A stretch of DNA of 64,000 nt from Doryteuthis pealeii (Eukaryota; Mollusca; Cephalopoda; Myopsida; Loliginidae), in contig CM042141.1 of NCBI GenBank assembly GCA_023376005.1, positions 97,330,066 to 97,394,065 on the forward strand, in the 5' to 3' direction. Below, in pieces: positions 9,545 to 19,740 of this stretch. The stretch's first letter is position 1. Every line of letters starts with the position of its first letter. The translations under genes were made by a program, and so were the position numbers. The notes under the pieces are model-generated. The model worked only from the letters and a program-made list of their open reading frames with translations. It ran no database searches and was not told where the DNA came from.

Positions 9545-9930
9545 ATTCATCGTCATCATCATTATCATCATCATCCTCACCTTCATCATCATCAAGTCGC
9601 GCTGACAGCATGGATATCCATGACTCTCTCACTCCCCCCTCTCTCTCTCTCTCTCTCAGCAACCATCCCTATTAGTCATCGTCCCAAGCAGGTCTTCCGC
9701 TTAGCATCCGGAATCCACACCAAACAAATCACATAAACATCATCGACATCATCATGTCGTGCCGACAGCACGGATCTCCATGACTCTTCCTCGCCACCTG
9801 TCCCTACTGGCCATCGCCCCTGGCAGGTCTTCCGCACGGCATTCGGAATCCGCTGAGAGCTGATTAATGTAGGTATTTTTCTGGTCGGCCTACACTGGTA
9901 GTCCATGTGTAAGTGACCAGAAGAGAACGT
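9545..9930 (+). repeat. Rep-D, two tandem copies
   Basis: A unit with CGCGCTGACAGCATGGAT, CCATGACTCT, GGCCATCG, GCAGGTCTTCCGC and GGAATCCGC occurs twice (about 9588-9720 and 9753-9860), joined by CATCATCAT. The second copy continues with GAGCTGATTAATGTAGG and CTGGTCGGCCTACACTGGT. Single copies are at 32395-32620 and 35290-35490. No function is recognised. Confidence 0.65.
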
Positions 9931-10240
9931 CATTTCTGAGCTTGTTCTTGCTTCTCAAGCAGGTATTGTTCGTCTTACTTGGATGGTTTATGTGATGAGG
10001 GTACAGCGGCCTTTTTTGTGGGGTGCTGTTATCAGGATTTGTTCAAGTAAGCACGCAACATCCTTGTGTAGTTCTCATCTAGCTTTTTTTATAAGCATTT
10101 TGTTTGAATCCAAGTGGTGCAGCCGTACAATAGCACCGACACGGTTATTAGAGTTCCTAGACTTTGTTGTTAGTGGGTACGAGACCTTCCGTACTAACAT
10201 TAAATCCTATAAAGTCAAGTTTTGGCACAAAGGTAATGTG
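9931..10240. other. Unassigned stretch
   Basis: A 96-codon frame (9983-10273) crosses it but shows no recognisable domain and enters the adjacent mariner relic. I do not call it a gene. Confidence 0.4.
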
Positions 10241-10770
10241 GGCAAAATATTTAGAAATCATAGAAACGTTTAATATTCATCGGCAATAATGTTTAGATCA
10301 TTTTAAACTTTGAACATGTATATATTTTTCTACATAATCGCCATTTCGGTCGATGAATTTTTCTAGATGTTGTAATTTTTGTTAGCCTGTTCATCGCCAT
10401 GTCATTGAGGAAACGTTGAATCTTGTCGTTGTTGCAAACTCCTTACACTACTTGCGGATATTTGACATCCATGAACAACTCGCCATACACTTCCGTAAAT
10501 TGGCGATGAATTTCATTCGGTTTCATGCCTTTTGCGTTCAAAAACCGAATAACTGCATGAACTTCATAGTTGGCGGTAGTGTCAATCGGGAGCTCCATTA
10601 TAAACGACTGCCAAGCCAAGATTAAGCGTGGCAATGAGATACGCGCTAGGACCGGTGCATGCACATGCACAACAAACATAACAGTGTTCCCAATTGCCGC
10701 ACGAACAGTTTCTATGCGTTCTCATCGCTTTGGACACCTTATCTTTGGAGATTACCCTCGTATCTATCCT
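10241..10770 (-). pseudogene. Mariner-family transposase N-terminus relic
   Basis: The minus-strand frame reads MELPIDTTANYEVHAVIRFL and NAKGMKPNEIHRQFTEVYGE. This matches the N-terminal helix-turn-helix domain (HTH_48 type) of mariner/SETMAR-like transposases, which binds the terminal repeat. The frame breaks after about 78 residues near 10443, and the DDE catalytic domain is absent. A second, independently decayed copy is at 28146-28930; both share flanks AAATATTTAGAAATC on one side and CGACTGCCAAGCC on the other. Terminal repeats were not identified. Confidence 0.7.
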
Positions 10771-10789
10771 TGCAAATTAAGAATTAGAC

Positions 10790-10885
10790 ACATAGCATAG
10801 TGGGTAAAGGCGTTGGTTTAAGACAGTTCTAAGTGACAGTTATCTCTAGGCTTCAGGTTCAATCCTGTTCAAGGGCGACAGTAAT
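10790..10885 (+). mobile_element. tRNA-like SINE head
   Basis: TAGCATAGTGGGTAAAGGCG resembles an A box and AGGTTCAATCC is a good B box about 50 bases later. The arms of a real tRNA do not pair. Confidence 0.5.
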
Positions 10886-11009
10886 ATAGAATAGTAATTA
10901 ACATAGCTTAACACCATTACCCAATCTATGGTTAGCGGAATGAGAACAGGATACCCTCGTGGATTGAATAAAGGGTTGGGTTCAAAGTCCAGTGATGGCT
11001 CCTTATTAC

Positions 11010-11180
11010 GACAAGAACGTTCCCGAGTTCAAAAAGAAGGTTCCCGAGTTCAAGAAGGTTCCCGGGTCAGACAAGAAATACCTGAAGAAGGCCGGAGGGC
11101 ACATCGGTCGAAACGTTGTACAGATAACAATAAAAATGAGGACAAAAGTCCGAATAATCCAAATAATACTAATTAAGAAG
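11010..11180 (+). repeat. Rep-P: 24-bp minisatellite plus CTGAAGAAGG motif
   Basis: Repeats of GTTCCCGAGTTCAAAAAG type (about three units) would encode VPEFKK. CCTGAAGAAGGCCGGAGGGC and CGGTCGAAACGTTG follow, then AATAATCCAAATAATAC. The same order is reversed at 16130-16300, with more repeat units, and the end alone recurs at 18370-18440. The CTGAAGAAGG...GAAACGTT pattern resembles the core at 26840-26876, but no stem III is formed here. Confidence 0.55.
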
Positions 11181-12169
11181 TTTTAACCTAACAACGGATT
11201 AACCCAACAAGGGAGCAAGAGCTTGACCCAGCGAACCTTCTTGTGGCCAATAAATACTGTGTTATATCCCAAGATGTAGGAATAACAAAAGATAACAAAA
11301 ACAGTGAAATATTTTTAATATATAACAATATTTGTTTTATTTATTCTCATCCACCGGGAATACAGTAGGATGAGTTTGGATAGAATTCAACTGTGTATCA
11401 TGTGATGTGTTCATCACAGAAGCTACGTTCTTGCGTTATCTCTCTGTCTTGGGACAGTGAGTATATCGTGTCCAGAATCTTTAAGGGAGATAACTCTCCC
11501 TAACATACTGATTTATATTTTTGATCTACCCCGCCACTATCCCACACAGTCATAATTCAGGAGTATAGTGGCAAAAGTTTGGCAATATATTCCGTTGTTA
11601 TAGCAACGTAAAGGTGGGTTAGGGAGATTTTGCGTCCCCTGAAGCTGCGACCCCTTGTTCCGACACTGTCTATGGGTGTTACGTAATTGATAGGTTACCT
11701 ATAAAGTATATACGGTAATGTAGAAACAACAGTAATTCTAGATCATGAAAAAAAACCCCAAAAAAACGTATAAGTGATTGACAGGTGTTAACCTTTTACT
11801 AACCTTGTAATTGGTCTCTGATTGGCCAGAGCAAGCGTGAGAACAGAAAAATAGTTAGAAAGTCAGTTTTGACTGGGTGACTGAACGAACAGACGTAATG
11901 GCGTCTGTCGTTCGTGGGCCATTTCTTCACGCGTGTGTTCTTACTTGGGCTGAATAAAAGACGTCCAGAAAGCAATATCAAGTCTTGTGTTCGTTACTAA
12001 AAGCAACAATGGACACAAAGATGAGAAGTCTCAAGAAGACCTAAATAGTCCAAGATTAGAAGGAATAGAGAACCAGACCAGATATCCAGATAAATGATAG
12101 ATGACCCAACGAACTAGGAAGATAAGTATATTATAAGAACTAGAAGAAAGAACTCGCCCTCCAGACACA
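11181..12169. other. Unassigned AT-rich stretch of about 1 kb
   Basis: No gene, tandem repeat or recognised family is visible. The only frame is 60 codons long and has no known features. Confidence 0.4.
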
Positions 12170-12441
12170 AGAATTCAAATTTTAATATAATTAAATATTA
12201 TATTGAATTAAATACGAACACAAAAAAAAAGATTACACTTATTTTTACTGTATTCTAATTGATATCAATATAAAATCATACATAGGATTGATTTTAATAC
12301 GTTTGAGAATAAAACAATAATATTAGAAATGAATAACACCAAGTAATTATTTATTAAACGCGGTTTTATTACAACTGGTATGCAAATTATATAAACCATA
12401 TACTATATAAACACTTATTTCTTAATGATATATAGATACAG

Positions 12442-12693
12442 TCAACGCGAGTTCAATTCCTGGGCGAAGCTGTTGGAATTTCACATGGCGCTAATATCCT
12501 TGGAAAAGGTATGAATCCAATTCTCCCTCCAGCTATGGGTAAATAGCAGGGCAGACTGGACTCTTTAACCATGGCTAGGTAACCGGTCTAGGAGAAGGAA
12601 AACTCTGAATTCAAACCTGTTAAACTCCGCTTAAGAAATTGACCTTGTGTCGCATCCTGCTCGTGCGGAGGGGGTTGGTAAATATATATAGAG
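12442..12693 (+). mobile_element. SINE-1, 5'-truncated, 8-bp TSD
   Basis: It starts at CAACGCGAGTTCAATTCC, the B-box region, so the A box is lost. It ends GGTAAATATATATAG. AGATACAG occurs at 12434-12441 and 12694-12701. It lies in Hel-A. Confidence 0.8.
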
Positions 12694-12919
12694 AGATACA
12701 GATTGCAGGATTTTAAACAACTTGATAATATGCGCTGTTTTGAGGCAATTTTATCTCAGCTAGACATGAATAGATATATTGTTAATAAATAAGATAAAAT
12801 GCTAATTAACATTAACTATTATCTAATAATCACTGAGAATATAATGTAAATTACTAAGGGAATTGGGATATTGGTGTTGACGTAGCTTCGGTTAGAGACA
12901 GACAGACACACAATCTCCA

Positions 12920-13490
12920 CTAGCAAAAAATACCCTACGGACAGTGTAAAAATACATTTTTGAAAGATATTGCCCGAGGGGGTGGGGTGAGAAAAATAAA
13001 TTAATAATATAAAACGTTTAATTTAAAAAAAACTAATTACTTACTTAAAAAGCATCATATTCACTCCACTCCACTGAGATATTTGTTTTGTTTTACAACA
13101 ATAGGGACCTCCAAAACTTTTCTAAAAATGTCTGATTTAATTATTCAGACTCTTTTCTTTAGAGAAAAATTTTTAAAATCGTACGAGTAAAATATATTTT
13201 TTTCGGATTTTATAAGGCGGGGGTCGACCTAGTAAAAAAATATTTCTCCTAATGTATTCAAGGAAAAAACTATTTAAAACATAAATTCATCTACAGGAGA
13301 AATTTTCGTGAAAATTTGACAATTAATTGAGTTTTCATATAATCTTAATATTCTTATGTAGTAATGATACTGACTATAAATTAAATATTTACTGATAAAC
13401 TTACTTAATTCCTGAAATGACTGTAACGTAAGCAGTGATGTAGTTTCGGTTACAGACAAATATTGACCTAATCTCCATTATTGATATAGA
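12920..13490 (-). mobile_element. Hel-B Helitron inserted in Hel-A at A^T
   Basis: The 3' CTAG end is at 12920-12923 and the 5' TC end at 13489-13490 (read on the minus strand as TCTATATCAATAATGGAGAT). The host Hel-A is split exactly between A and T within its own start. Its interior (13085-13290) is related to 30540-30850. Confidence 0.7.
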
Positions 13491-13501
13491 TAAAGATAAG
13501 A

Positions 13502-13985
13502 AAAGGGCTATACAATACGGAAGTCCATTGAAATGCCCTTTTTGAATATGGTATCCGTATTTTTAAACTAGTTTGACCTAAGCAGTGTATTTTCTCCCCC
13601 ATTAGCGACAAAGATGGAAACAGGTGTTTGGTGTAATGTGATACAATTTACTACAACGGCTGGTAAAATGGAAATACTGGCACCAGTATCTGTAATAAAA
13701 TTTATTTTGGTAGCTCCTACCCGAGTGGCAATTTTCAAAAGTGGTGGGTCTGTGGGAGCTAACGCTGCCCGTCCAACTATTTTTTTGAAGCTGAAAGGAT
13801 AGGGGAAAATAGGCGGGAATTTGGTAACATATATGTGTCACTCTTTTTCGGGGGCCATTTGCACCAAGGTTTACAATTTCTTGCCCGGTCGCCATCTATA
13901 CATATATAAAGGGCAGTTGGTATGTATGTATGTATGTATGAAACTACGAAAATAAAACAATTAACAAATATATATATTTACAAAG

Positions 13986-13987
<2 letters not shown>
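13502..13987. other. Unassigned stretch with overlapping short frames
   Basis: A 97-codon minus frame (13602-13895) and a 62-codon plus frame (13614-13802) overlap on opposite strands. Neither shows a recognised motif, and there is no sign of splice signals or a promoter. (TATG)n occurs near 13920. Confidence 0.35.

Positions 13988-14044
<57 letters not shown>
13988..14044. repeat. (AT)n microsatellite
   Basis: A nearly pure AT run of more than 50 bases. Confidence 0.95.
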
Positions 14045-14050
<6 letters not shown>

Positions 14051-14295
14051 TAAATATCACCAGTTCTTGCTTTTTGTGCAAAAATTATGAAGATTTGATC
14101 TATATTCAAAGATATTTAAAAAATTAAAATATACATAGAAATAGCATTGAAATTCTACTTTAAAATGTCCAGCATTTGTAAATCTCAAAAGTAAACAAAT
14201 CAATGTGCCAGGGTTTCCCCCTCTCAAGTAATAAATATAGGCTCTGTACACTTTGAGCCTCTAATTTTTGCCAAATGGTTGAGGCTCCGATGGTT
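14045..14295. other. Unassigned AT-rich stretch
   Basis: No gene or family recognised. Confidence 0.4.
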
Positions 14296-14450
14296 TTTTT
14301 GGTTTGTTAGTACTTAATGGCATATCAACCCTTGTGGATTATTTATTGCTATTTTTCATAACTTCATGTATATTTAGGAATTGGTAGAAATAATTAAATT
14401 CATATGCATTAATAAACTGGTTTCATTAACTTCATGTGTATTAATAGTGT
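14296..14450 (-). mobile_element. RetB fragment
   Basis: TTTGGTTTGTTAGTACTTAA and GGCATATCAACCCTTGTGG are the RetB/RetA-type tail in reverse. TAATAAACTGGTTTCATTAA, the RetB body, follows. Confidence 0.6.
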
Positions 14451-14934
14451 TGGGATGAACATGAGTCAAATAGGGTTATCTTCCCTTGCTTCAGGTTTTC
14501 GCCGATAGAGTATTTTCACCTAGAGTATTTGGGCAGGAGCCCAGGAGAAAATCACTTTCTTTCTCTGGGTCCAGCAACCGATACACATGGGTTAGGTGCC
14601 TGGTGCATCTGCCCCTTAAGCAGGGGGATTTGTCCCCCCAGCAAACTATCAGTAAGTGACTTATTTCTACATGTAACTGTATCACTTCTTTAGGACTTAG
14701 TCCTACATCCTTTATGTATGTTTATGTATCTGTTCTCCATATATCTTACTGTGCATTGTCATGAGTATGTGTATACCTGTCATGTATGTATTTTCTCCAC
14801 GTGCTCACTAAATAAAGTCTATGTTTGTTATTATATATAACTTCTTTGTCGGATTATTTCATGTACATATATATATACCCACGCTGGAAGGTTACTTTGA
14901 ACTTTCTAACATATTATACGAACATTCTATATCT
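14451..14934. other. Unassigned stretch
   Basis: No gene found. AATAAAGTCTATGTTTGTTA near 14812 could be a polyadenylation signal, but no coding region leads to it. Confidence 0.35.
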
Positions 14935-15315
14935 TATAATAGATACTGGTGGTTGACCCTCAGCTACCGCTTTCTAGCACATATATGATAAAAAGAGGTG
15001 GGTGTTTGCTATAAGAGCAATTTGTAGAATACGGTCGAGACAATCATATAGTTGCTAGGGCTTGACATAACCTGCTTATTGATCGGCTCCGGCCTCTCCG
15101 ACCGCTCATATAGCCCAAGTAAGTTCCAAAGAAGAGGGTCGCATGTCACAGGACCACTTAGTACCCGAGTCACTGATTATTCAGCAACCACAACCGGGTA
15201 TTACGGGTTGCCACCCACAGCCAACAGGTGCCCCTATTGCTGGGTTGGTGGTACTTATCGCTCTGCCGATATGCAGTCGGCGTATTCTACAGTCCCAGCC
15301 GACAGAATGGAGGCG
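14935..15315 (-). mobile_element. RetA, 3'-deleted and decayed
   Basis: CTCAGCTACCGCTTTCTAGC through GATTGATCGGCTCCGGCC-like sequence and the 5' end CAGCCGACAG are RetA on the minus strand. The tail is missing. Internal loop sequence is altered (GCTATAAGAGCAATTTG). Overlapping frames at 15052-15425 arise from the GC-richer 5' half. Confidence 0.75.
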
Positions 15316-16129
15316 CAGGGGAATGTTGCTACCCTTTTGCTGATTTAGTGTGGGGTGGGTTCTTTGTGTATCACCTGTGTGCGTATTTGTTATCTAAAAA
15401 GCTGACAGGCTATTATAGTATTTAAGAAGGTCCTCGTGTAACGTAATGTTGATGGTAGGGGGAAGAATTATGAGTGTAACACTGACGTGCAAATTAACAC
15501 GGGAAAGTTTTTAGCAAAAATATTTGTTAGATGAGAATGGAAAAGTTTAAGGATGAAGCATTTTAAAGACATAGCTTTGTTTCAATTGGACGAGCAAAGT
15601 GGGAGAGAGGAGGAGTGAAAGGTCAGAGGGCGAATTAAGTCTGGCACAAAGCCTTGAGACAGCAAGACATGGGCTTTTTCTCTCGGTAGTTGTAACTTGG
15701 AGGAAATAAAAAATCTCGCGAGAAAAAGAAGTGACCTTGTGTTATTACTAAAAGGTCTAAATGGCACAAGGCAAGATATCCCTCAGCACCCCAAGCTGGT
15801 TTCCAGACCCCAGACATCCAGGAATCTTCAGCCAACTCCAGCATAGACTCATCAACCAGCATTCCAGTCTCTCCAATGTAGTACCGGTCCAGAGATAAGT
15901 ATAGAAAAATTACTTCTATATCAACTCATCATCACTCCATTCGAAGGAAGAGCCGTAACGTAACAAACGTTGACACGTCATCTCTCCATTCCGATAAGAA
16001 GAGCGTAACATAACAATCGGTTCATCAGCTAGTTTTACTAATAAAGGAATTAGCAGGACTTTGAAGATAACATCAGTATCCTTCGTAGTGTAGGGGTTTA
16101 TTCGGATTATTGTCTTCAACTTTATTGTT
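15316..16129. other. Mostly unassigned; imperfect 50-bp duplication near 15930-16025
   Basis: No gene found. CACTCCATTCGAAGGAAGAG and CTCTCCATTCCGATAAGAAG are followed in both cases by GCGTAAC-type and TAACAA-type sequence, an imperfect tandem pair. Confidence 0.4.
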
Positions 16130-16300
16130 ATCTACCTAACGTTTTGGCCGATGTGCTCTCCGGCCCTTTTCAGGTGTTTCTTGTCGAACTCGGGAACCTT
16201 CTCGGACTCGGGAGCCTTCACTTCGAACTCGGGATCCTTCTTGTCGAACTCAGGAGCCTTCATGTCGTAATCGGGAGCCTTCACGGAACTTCGAACCGAA
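16130..16300 (-). repeat. Rep-P copy with expanded minisatellite
   Basis: This is the reverse of 11010-11120. ACGTTTTGGCCGATGTGC and TCTCCGGCCCTTTTCAGG are followed by about five units of TCGAACTCGGGAGCCTTC type. The unit number differs from the first copy. Confidence 0.6.
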
Positions 16301-16439
16301 ATCGAAAGACAAAGTCAATTTAACAATGGATATTAATACTTAATTATATACATATGAAGACAAAAAAAATGTTATAAATCCCAAAGCACACAAAAGGTAC
16401 AATTCTGTTCCAATGAACGCGAAAAAGTGTGATGTAAAA

Positions 16440-16760
16440 AGAGTTGAATTCACTCACAGGTTTTCCATTGGTTGGTCTTCTGTGAGAACAAAACTAGGAT
16501 ACATGTGCTTATTCACTCAATGAGCGAGGACCGAAAAACGACACGTCTTCTTTCAGATTCGTGTCGCTAAGAGAGGAATAGTCTGGGGCTTGAATTGTCA
16601 TTCAACCAACGGACACGTGACATGGGAAGCCCGGCCTACTATCCCAAGGGAGACAATCATATTTGTATCCCTACACTGAGCGACTTTTCTTTCTGAGACG
16701 CAATTACGGAGGCCAGTTGTGTAGGTAATGCCTGTCAGAACTTATGCCTTACAGTTTTCT
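16440..16760 (+). repeat. Rep-G interspersed repeat, copy 1
   Basis: It shares GGGGCTTGAATTGTCATTCA-, ACGTGACATGGGAAGC- and CCTACTATCCCAAGGGAGAC-like blocks with 61500-61790. No domain or ends identified. Confidence 0.5.
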
Positions 16761-16920
16761 AACCGGCGCCAATAGGACTCGCTATCAATTGCATCTCCTG
16801 TAAATAAACTGGCGAATGACCAGTTATCATGGTGGTCTTTATCAGATTTTCCAAAATTTTTGGCTTCGTCTGCTCATAAGATACTACCAACTTCTTTAAT
16901 TCCTCGTATTTATACGAATT

Positions 16921-17218
16921 AAGGTGCGTAGTGTAATGGTTAGAGTCGTAGGAAATGGACTGGTCGACCCGAGTTCAAATCCTGAACGAGGCTGTTTGCA
17001 TTTCACATAGCGCTAATATCCTTGGGAAAGGTATGGATCCAACTACTCTCTCCTCAGCTATGGGTAAATAGTAGGGCTGACTGTGCTCTTTAACCTTTGA
17101 TAGATGATCAGTCTATGAGAAGGAAAACTCTGAATTCAAACTTGTTAAACTCCGCTTAAGAAATTGATTTTGTGTCGCATCCTGCTCATGCGGAGGGGTT
17201 GGTATATATATATATATA
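16921..17218 (+). mobile_element. SINE-1, full length, 10-bp TSD
   Basis: The A-box region is TAGTGTAATGGTTAGAG and the B box GAGTTCAAATCC. The family body follows and the (AT)n tail ends at 17218. TATACGAATT occurs at 16911-16920 and 17219-17228. This is one of the best examples of the family. Confidence 0.9.
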
Positions 17219-17282
17219 TATACGAATTGAGAACTAGCATCAGTGGCTTCACGACTATTTCGAGAGGTAATGCACTAATAAA

Positions 17283-17500
17283 AAGTAAAGTCGTCGGGGC
17301 GGCTTAATGTCGGTATCAGCCAGAGCGAGGGAGTCTATTCCCTTTTCAATAGCGCTAGACCAAGGAGATTATTTTAGCGTCTGAGGTGGAACGCCACACA
17401 TACCATCAGCTCCTCACTTTACCGCACGGATCCCAGTGATACTCATAAACTGAGTTGGTGAGGGTCGGTATCGAACCAGGAACCTTGTGATTCCTACGTG
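17283..17500 (-). mobile_element. SINE-2 copy
   Basis: AGTAAAGTCGTCGGGGCGGC, CAGAGCGAGGGAGTCTATTC, GCGCTAGACCAAGGAGATTA and ATCAGCTCCTCACTTTACCG are in family order. The tRNA-like end carries GGTATCGAACCAGGAACC, whose reverse complement is a B box. Confidence 0.75.
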
Positions 17501-17604
17501 TGCAAAATGTGGTCTCCTCCAAATTGACACCTGGTTTCCCACTGGGATCTTTCATTGACAGTTTCCTCAGTTTTTCTAGTATACTATACAATTCCAAAAA
17601 TCCG

Positions 17605-17820
17605 ATTTCAAACCTTGGACGAGGCTGTTTGCATTTCACATAGTGCTAATACACTTGAGAAAAGTATGCATCGAACAACTCTCCCTCCAACTATGGGTAA
17701 ATAGTAGGACAAACTGGGCTCTTTTACTTTGGCTAGGCAACCAGTCTAGGAGAAGGAAAACTTTGAATTCAAACCTGTTAGACTCCGCTTAAGAAATTGA
17801 CCCTGTGTCACACCCTGATC
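17605..17820 (+). mobile_element. SINE-1, 5'-truncated
   Basis: It starts in the B-box region (CCGATTTCAAACCTTGGACG), so the A box is lost. Body and tail up to GACCCTGTGTCACACCCTGA are present. Confidence 0.8.
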
Positions 17821-17856
17821 GCATCCAGGGTTGATATTTTTTTTCTTGGGGGGGGG

Positions 17857-18212
17857 TTATGTGCTTAATTGAAGTCATACCTAATTTGTAAATTAATTAG
17901 TTATGATTAAATGAATTAGGCGTGCATATCGGTTTAAATGTAAAGCGTAAACAAATCGAGAAAAAGTCAATCTCTGTATGTACATTTCAGCCTATTAGGC
18001 CTCATCAACAGTTATAGACAGGGCAGTGCTTTGTGCGTGATTCGAACCCTACCTGTCAGGCTGACAGGCGGGGACTCTAACCATTACACTAGCTGGCTTA
18101 TCCAGGCTGACGATTTGTTCACGCCTTACATTTAAACCGATATGCACGCCTAATTCATTTAATTATAACTAATTAATTTACAAATTAGGTATGACTTCAA
18201 TTAAGCACATAA
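17857..18212. mobile_element. Foldback element with a tRNA-SINE in its loop
   Basis: The arms at 17857-17958 and 18111-18212 are 102 bp and almost perfect reverse complements (TTATGTGCTTAATTGAAG against CTTCAATTAAGCACATAA). The 152-bp loop holds, on the minus strand, GCTAGTGTAATGGTTAGAG (A box) and AGGGTTCGAATC (B box), a tRNA-derived SINE head. No transposase and no clear TSD. Either a SINE jumped into a MITE, or the SINE is part of the element. Confidence 0.85.
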
Positions 18213-18369
18213 TCTCCTAAAAATTGTCGGCTATCGCCATCTCAAACAGATTGTTTGTCCACTTCATACTGTCGTGCTGTAAGTCAACCAAAAAAGTGCG
18301 ATATATATATCAGTTTAAAAATAAATGAGAAATCTGGGTAAGCCAGCTAGGCTTGATAATTTGGTTTAT

Positions 18370-18440
18370 TTGGATTATTCGGCTGAAACGTTGTGCAGAT
18401 AACAATAAGGATGAGGACAATAGTCCGAATAATCCAAACA
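18370..18440 (+). repeat. Rep-P 3' fragment
   Basis: CGGCTGAAACGTTGTGCAGA and AATAGTCCGAATAATCCAAA match 11110-11165. Confidence 0.55.
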
Positions 18441-18545
18441 ATACAATAAGATAGTTGTACGATACGACAACAATTTATCTGAGAAATACCAAAATGGTTT
18501 CTGAATATACAATTCAAACGCAAACGAAAACCTCAGTGAAAACAA

Positions 18546-18547
<2 letters not shown>

Positions 18548-18614
<67 letters not shown>
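18548..18614. repeat. (GA)n microsatellite
   Basis: A GTGTGTGTG start leads into a pure GA run. Ser/Leu-repeat frames here are artefacts. Confidence 0.95.
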
Positions 18615-18618
<4 letters not shown>

Positions 18619-19024
18619 AAGGAAAATATGATAAAAATAAAATGATTATTAGTATGGGCACCCCTCACTTAGTAATATGACAGAAAAAAGGAGTTCATCA
18701 GTCGAAAATTATTCAGCGAATATAAAATTAAAATAAAAGTAAATTTCTCCTCAAGCACCCGGAGAACTTGAGTTTCTGTCATCTAATTGGGGTGGGAAGG
18801 GGAAAGAAATCGAAAAAATCGTGGCTACTAAAAAGAAAAGAAAATGCCCATGAGCTTCCATACTCTAGCTAAGTTAATCAATAATTAAACACAAATTTTT
18901 CAACTGACTGAAGAAAAAAACCGCCAAATCATTTATATGACACTAATGACTAAAGTTTCAAAATAAACCAATGATAGTCGAGCTATTTTTAACTGCCCAA
19001 TTTGCAAATTTCAAAACTTTCTTT
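18615..19024. other. Unassigned A-rich stretch
   Basis: No gene or family recognised. Confidence 0.4.
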
Positions 19025-19295
19025 TATTTTCACTCCGTGGTCCACTGGAACGGCAAAGTTCACTTGGTAAGTTCTCTTCTTGTTAATTAAAACTAGGTTT
19101 GGTCTTCTGACCGAGATTAGGTGATCCGTCTGTATCTCCAAATCTCAGAGAATTTTATACGTCTCATTCTCTAGGATGGATACCGGTTTGTGCATATACC
19201 ATTTAGTAGTATGATAAACATTTAATTTATTGCACAATTCCTAGTAGATCACCTTTTTCACCCAGTCGAGCCTAGTCTTTTACTCCATAGTGATT
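19025..19295 (-). pseudogene. LINE-R C-terminal fragment, copy A
   Basis: Minus-strand reading gives KVIYWELCNKLNVYHTTKWY, MHKPVSILENETYKIL, a stop, DLEIQTDHLISVRRPNLVL and NFAVPVDHGVK. The same order is known in the C-terminal part of a widespread animal non-LTR retrotransposon. The PxLVL...FAVP spacing resembles the restriction-like endonuclease of R2-type LINEs, but that assignment is inference. It overlaps in family coordinates with copy B just downstream, so the two are separate pieces lying in the same orientation. Confidence 0.6.
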
Positions 19296-19308
19296 ATTAT
19301 TATTATGT

Positions 19309-19740
19309 TCACTGCTTTTGAGTTTTCACATCAGCGTTAGCTGATGGTATTTCACTGGAATCTGAGTGACAACAAGTCTCCTCAGGTCTCCAGGACTCTT
19401 CTGAGTATTTTAGATTGCAGCAATGCAGTGGTCTGGATGGTCTCAATTCTTCCTCTGATTTCCAGATCCTCCAGTCTTTTTTACATTTTTTTTTGGGGGG
19501 GGCATTCCAAGTGCATCTACTGCTATTGGTATCACTTTTACTCTCATATTCCACAGCTTTTTCAATTCTGTGACAAGGTCCAGGTATTTGTCCATCTTTT
19601 CGTTTTCTTTCAGCTTCATCCTGTGATCTGCTGGAACCGCAAAGTCCACCAGTGGCACGTCATCTTTTTTTTTTAATCAACACTAGGTCTGGTCTCCTGG
19701 TTGGGATAGGGTGATCCGTCTTTACCTAGAAATTATTAAA
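19309..19740 (-). pseudogene. LINE-R C-terminal fragment, copy B
   Basis: Minus-strand reading gives KTDHPIPTRRPDLVLIKKK, PLVDFAVPADHRMKLKENEK, KYLDLVTELKKLWNMRVKVI and then a run of G/C at 19496-19502 that breaks the frame. A second frame (19309-19554) carries the final part. The order TDHPI, RRPDLVL, VDFAVPADH, KYLDL, LKKLWN is the usual C-terminus of this LINE. It ends before any RT domain and is broken by a frameshift and stops, so it is a pseudogene. Confidence 0.7.

Larger units (their letters stand above)
12170..13501 (-). mobile_element. Hel-A Helitron carrying two insertions
   Basis: Hel-A sequence on the minus strand is present at 12170-12441, 12702-12919 and 13491-13501. It is interrupted by SINE-1 (12442-12693) and by a whole Hel-B (12920-13490). 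If both are removed, the 5' end reads TCTTATCTTTATGGAGATTG, a good Hel-A start. The 3' hairpin and CTAG end are missing, so the element is truncated near 12170. Confidence 0.65.

Noticed and set aside
9347..9736. Met-rich and His-rich frames
   Set aside because: They arise from CAT/ATG trinucleotide repeats and Rep-D.
11072..11120. Second hammerhead ribozyme
   Set aside because: CTGAAGA and GAAAC are present with a possible stem II, but the sequence after GAAAC does not form stem III or a cleavage triplet.
13602..13895. Overlapping frames of 97 and 62 codons on opposite strands
   Set aside because: Neither matches a known family, and mutual overlap suggests chance openness.
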